Positions 61,023 to 64,000 of a DNA stretch of 64,000 nt are shown in pieces. Source of the DNA: an uncultured Prevotella sp. (lineage in GTDB: Bacteria > Bacteroidota > Bacteroidia > Bacteroidales > Bacteroidaceae); the NCBI GenBank assembly GCA_905196835.1, contig CAJJWN010000013.1:10838-74837 (forward strand), read 5' to 3'. Numbering within the stretch: position 1 is the first letter of the stretch; every line of letters begins with the position of its first letter. A program made the translations under genes and the position numbers. The notes below the pieces were generated by a model. The model searched no databases. It was not told the origin of the DNA and saw only the letters and a program-made list of their open reading frames with translations.

Positions 61023-62597
61023 ATGAAAAAAATCCTTACACTCGTTTGCGCGGCACTGTTTGCCATGGGCGCAAACGCCGACACGGGCAAGGCGAAGTAC
61101 GCACACCTGTACAAAAACCTGCCGTTCAGCATGGAGCAGGTCACCGCTCCCACCTTCCCGGACAACAAAGTGAACCTCAAAGACTTCGGAGCGAAGGGCG
61201 ACGGGTCGTCACTCTGCACCGAGGCTTTTGCCAAAGCAATAGACGCCTTGTCGCAGATGGGCGGCGGAAGGCTCGTCGTTCCACAGGGCGTATGGTACAC
61301 CGGGCCGATTGTTTTGCAAAGCAACATAGACCTGCACCTGCAAAAAGGCGCAATCATCCTGTTCTCGCCCGACCCCGATTTGTACAAACTCATAGACACG
61401 TCGTTCGAGGGTCTAAACACACGCAGATGCCAGTCGCCCATCTCGGGCACAAACCTTGTGAACGTGGCGATTACCGGCCAGGGCGTAATCGACGGCAACG
61501 GCGAATACTGGCGGCCTGTAAAGCGCGACAAGGTGACGGCAAAGCAGTGGAAAGAGTTTACCAAGCGCGGCGGCGTCGTGCAGGGAGACAAGGTATGGTG
61601 GCCGTCTGAAGGCGCGCTCAAAGGCTCCACAATGAGCGACATGAACGTGCCTACGGGCGTAGAGGGCGAGGCCGGATGGAACGAAATAAAGCAGTACCTG
61701 CGCCCCGTAATGGTGAGCCTCGTAGGCTGCAAGAACGTGTGGCTTAAGGGCGTAATATTCCAAAACTCGCCGGCATGGAACATACATCCGCTGATGTGCG
61801 AGAACGTATTGGTGGAGGATGTGCAGGTGCGCAACCCGTCGTTCGCGCAGAACGGCGACGGCATTGACCTCGAATCGTGCAAGAACGCGCTAATCGTCAA
61901 CTCGTCGTTTGACGTAGGCGATGACGGCATTTGCATAAAAAGCGGCAAGGATGCCGACGGCCGCAAGCGCGGCATTCCGTGCGAGAACGTCATCGTGAAC
62001 GGCTGCACCGTGTTCAAGGGGCACGGCGGTTTCGTGGTAGGAAGCGAGATGAGCGGCGGCGTGAAGAACGTGTACGTGAGCGACTGCCAGTTTCTCGGCA
62101 CCGATGTGGGCCTGCGTTTCAAGAGCACGCGTGGCCGCGGCGGCGTGGTGGAAGGCATATATATAAATAATGTGTCGATGTTCGACATACAGACGGACGC
62201 CATCACCTTCGACCTCTACTACGGCGGAAAGTCGGCCGTGGAGGCTCTTGAAGACGGCGACGAAAACAAGGAAAACACGCCCCGGTACAAGGCAGACGAG
62301 ACCACGCCGTGCTTCCGCGACATATTCATCAACCACGTAATATGCCGCCGTGCGCGCCGTGCGGCCTTCTTCAACGGCCTGCCCGAGATGCCGGTTAAGA
62401 ACGTACAAATAACCGACCTCGAAGTGAACAACTCCAAGGAGGGCATCGTCATAAACAACACCGACGGCGTACAGCTGAACAACATCAGAGTAAGCGCGAG
62501 CGGACACACATTCACCGCCACCAACTCTGTCAACGCTACGGTGAACGGAAAGACGTACAAGAAGATTGACTCGAAAGGCGTTACGCTCGACTTCTGA
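61023..62597 (+). CDS. Glycoside hydrolase family 28 (polygalacturonase-like)
   Basis: A 524-residue exported enzyme: signal peptide (about 1-19, ending NA), then a right-handed beta helix. It begins VNLKDFGAKGDGSSLCTEAFAKAID, the usual N-terminal motif of GH28/pectate-lyase-fold proteins. NGDGIDLESC and VGDDGICIKSG (near residues 279 and 299) hold the catalytic acidic residues, GHGGFVVGSE the conserved His, and RFKST the substrate Arg/Lys. GH28 enzymes hydrolyse galacturonans. No pectin locus surrounds it. Acts in the periplasm or on the surface. Confidence 0.9.
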   Translation: MKKILTLVCAALFAMGANADTGKAKYAHLYKNLPFSMEQVTAPTFPDNKVNLKDFGAKGDGSSLCTEAFAKAIDALSQMGGGRLVVPQGVWYTGPIVLQSNIDLHLQKGAIILFSPDPDLYKLIDTSFEGLNTRRCQSPISGTNLVNVAITGQGVIDGNGEYWRPVKRDKVTAKQWKEFTKRGGVVQGDKVWWPSEGALKGSTMSDMNVPTGVEGEAGWNEIKQYLRPVMVSLVGCKNVWLKGVIFQNSPAWNIHPLMCENVLVEDVQVRNPSFAQNGDGIDLESCKNALIVNSSFDVGDDGICIKSGKDADGRKRGIPCENVIVNGCTVFKGHGGFVVGSEMSGGVKNVYVSDCQFLGTDVGLRFKSTRGRGGVVEGIYINNVSMFDIQTDAITFDLYYGGKSAVEALEDGDENKENTPRYKADETTPCFRDIFINHVICRRARRAAFFNGLPEMPVKNVQITDLEVNNSKEGIVINNTDGVQLNNIRVSASGHTFTATNSVNATVNGKTYKKIDSKGVTLDF

Positions 62598-62678
62598 CAC
62601 CTACCACACCCTGTCACCAAAGGAGTGGCGTTGAAATGAATTGCCTGTTGAATAACGGTTGAATACAACCTGAAATAC

Positions 62679-62766
62679 AAAAGACGGCCTTTGACATTGC
62701 CAAAGGCCGTCTTTCGCATCATAAAAGGCCGCCTTTTAGCTTGTAAAAGGCGGCCTTTTGCATGGC
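62679..62766. repeat. 22-bp-period repeat array, four units
   Basis: Cores start at 62679, 62701, 62723 and 62745. Core 4 is the exact reverse complement of core 3; cores 1 and 2 differ from complementarity by one base. It lies between the convergent GH28 and BspA-like genes. Confidence 0.9.
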
Positions 62767-62933
62767 GTTTCGTAATGTATTGAGTGTCAATACTTTATCC
62801 GTCACGTTGAATTTGCAATCCAACGGTCATTTATATAACGTAAGTTCGGTATAATGATAATGTTGTGATAACCATATTCTAAGCGGTCAGTTGGTAATAA
62901 GTCATTGCCTTGACGGCGACTTATTACCGTGTT

Positions 62934-63082
62934 TCGGCGTGATTTGTAATCCGCCGAAATGTATTATAAGGATTTGCAATCCGCTTAAACCGTCACTCCT
63001 TGCCGTCAACAAACAAGGAACTGTATATCGGATTACAAATCCTTATAGTAAGAACCGGCGGATTGCAAATCACGCCGGAACG
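62934..63082. repeat. Element of GGATTTGCAATCC palindromes (copy 2)
   Basis: Words gtgatttgtaatccgcc, ggatttgcaatccgc, cggattacaaatcc and ggcggattgcaaatcacgcc occur in inverted arrangement around a central spacer. The left half matches the reversed right half of the element at 2788-2936. No gene lies in 62598-63095. Confidence 0.75.
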
Positions 63083-63095
63083 GATATTGCCATGC

Positions 63096-63908
63096 TTATT
63101 GTATCGGCTTGATGATGTCTGCGTATGTCGCCCACATAAGATTGTCAACAGTATAAGCCTCCAACGCTTCTTCCGGCACGTATATATTGTTGATTGTCGA
63201 ATACTGGAATGTCTTATTTGTCATCGCAGGCGGTGTTAGGCTATTGCATGTCAGGTTGAATGCAGGGGTTGCACCTGTGCCTTCACCTACGTAGTTGGCT
63301 ATTGCTATGCCAAGTTCCGCATCCGTATTCAATGTAATACTTGTCAGGTTAGCGCACATGTTAAAGGCTTGGTCGGCAACTCTGCAATCAGAATTCCATT
63401 CAACAGAAGTTATTTTTGTATTAGTGAAACATCCTTGCCCTGCCGACTTGACACTGCTTGGCACAACCAATTTGCCTGACAAACCTGAAGCACGGAACGC
63501 AAACTGACCTATAGTCTCAACGCCTTCAAGAGAAATACCGTTGAGTTTCTGGCATTTGTCAAACGCCGTATTGCCTATGGTTTTAAGTCCTTCAGGCAGC
63601 GTGACTGATGTCATGTTCACACTGTTCAGAAAGCAATTCACAGCCAAACTTTCTATTCCTGAAGGCAGGATGATGCCTGTCAAGACGCTCTCATTACGGG
63701 TAAAGGTGTTATATTGGAATGACGCAGGAAACTCTGTTATGGCTTGTGTCCCTTCTTCGTTCATCAATGTTGCCTGTGAGAGGTCAAGGTTTATCTTCGT
63801 ATCAGTGATTTTTGCTATTACGTCAAGGTCGGCTTTGCTGATTTGTCCCTTTATTACCACCGTCCCGTTGCCTATTTCCGCTGCTTTTATTACTGCTTCC
63901 GAGGTGAT
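63096..63908 (-). CDS. BspA-like leucine-rich repeat protein, 3' part
   Basis: The C-terminal 270 or so residues of a surface protein with LRR_5-type repeats of about 23 residues (for example LPEGLKTIGNTAFDKCQKLNGISLEGVETIGQFAFRASGL), as in BspA adhesins of oral and gut Bacteroidales. It ends YVPEEALEAYTVDNLMWATYADIIKPIQ, a usual last repeat. No type IX or sortase signal is seen. The same frame is interrupted by TAA at 63909-63911 and is open again from 63912 to the window edge (LNSQWSDPDSEVEFPQ). No ATG lies between, and the first possible start is a GTG at 63860. The gene is therefore either broken or restarts here; the rest lies outside the window. Confidence 0.7.
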   Translation of the reverse strand: MTSEAVIKAAEIGNGTVVIKGQISKADLDVIAKITDTKINLDLSQATLMNEEGTQAITEFPASFQYNTFTRNESVLTGIILPSGIESLAVNCFLNSVNMTSVTLPEGLKTIGNTAFDKCQKLNGISLEGVETIGQFAFRASGLSGKLVVPSSVKSAGQGCFTNTKITSVEWNSDCRVADQAFNMCANLTSITLNTDAELGIAIANYVGEGTGATPAFNLTCNSLTPPAMTNKTFQYSTINNIYVPEEALEAYTVDNLMWATYADIIKPIQ

Positions 63909-64000
63909 TTATCCTACTCCCGTGGTCTCTATTATGTTGGTTTGTGGAAACTCAACCTCGCTGTCGGGGTCGCTCCATTGGCTGTTCAGCTGCGCCGTTA

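Overview
The window reads as a chromosomal segment of a Bacteroidales bacterium, most likely Prevotella or a close Prevotellaceae relative. The basis is a set of Bacteroidetes-type -7 boxes (TAnnTTTG) in front of many genes, a MurF-alanine racemase fusion, a GSCFA protein, OMP_b-brl type TonB receptors, the type IX secretion factors PorX and PorW, an ECF sigma/FecR pair and a BspA-like leucine-rich repeat protein. No rRNA, no CRISPR array with cas genes, no complete insertion sequence and no prophage are visible. One tRNA (Pro, GGG) is present.

Layout. 1-9.6 kb: end of an unknown gene, typA, an outer membrane barrel receptor, a MATE exporter, and the mtnN-luxS pair that recycles S-adenosylhomocysteine and yields AI-2. 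9.7-21.3 kb: YfhO-like membrane protein, GSCFA protein, murF-alr, an ExuT-like MFS transporter, a radical SAM protein followed by a DUF2442 gene and a stray second copy of the radical SAM 3' end, then the CCA-adding enzyme. 21.4-25.5 kb: a TonB receptor with STN domain, ECF sigma factor and FecR anti-sigma in one minus-strand unit. 26.6-33.5 kb: a tripartite RND efflux operon followed by an LpxA-like acyltransferase. 33.7-45.1 kb: an unknown protein, an isolated FtsZ, a second MATE exporter, an ORF6N protein, a small lipoprotein, the DUF1599 / DoxX-TpiA / SPOR / FolE cluster, an AT-rich lipoprotein gene and an alpha/beta hydrolase. 45.2-48.6 kb: PIN toxin-antitoxin pair, tRNA-Pro and a prolyl oligopeptidase. 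48.8-54.6 kb: porW-porX-tsaE on the minus strand. 54.7-58.1 kb: a compact restriction-modification cassette, a Cys-rich membrane protein and aroA. 59.1-64 kb: psd-pssA (phosphatidylethanolamine synthesis), DUF4834, a GH28 enzyme and the end of a BspA-like gene.

The most unusual content lies between the genes. Fifteen arrays with an exact 22-bp period (15-nt near-palindromic core plus 7-nt linker, nearly always four units, twice seven) sit at transcription-unit boundaries throughout the window, about one per 4 kb, and one lies inside the coding sequence of porW. Neighbouring units are often exact reverse complements. Alongside these are several other inverted-repeat families: perfect 34-bp arms built of AAGAATTAAG words, 41- and 35-bp arms containing TTCCGCGCTCCGACGCGGAA, a pair of 112-113 bp MITE-like elements bounded by TGTAGGG, a pair of about 150-bp elements made of GGATTTGCAATCC words, and ACGGTTATACGGTT-type repeats inside operons. 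Other points of note are an in-frame DoxX-triosephosphate isomerase fusion, a stand-alone FtsZ, an apparently split restriction enzyme, a duplicated aroA promoter with 88-bp spacing, and a 44-bp perfect palindrome.
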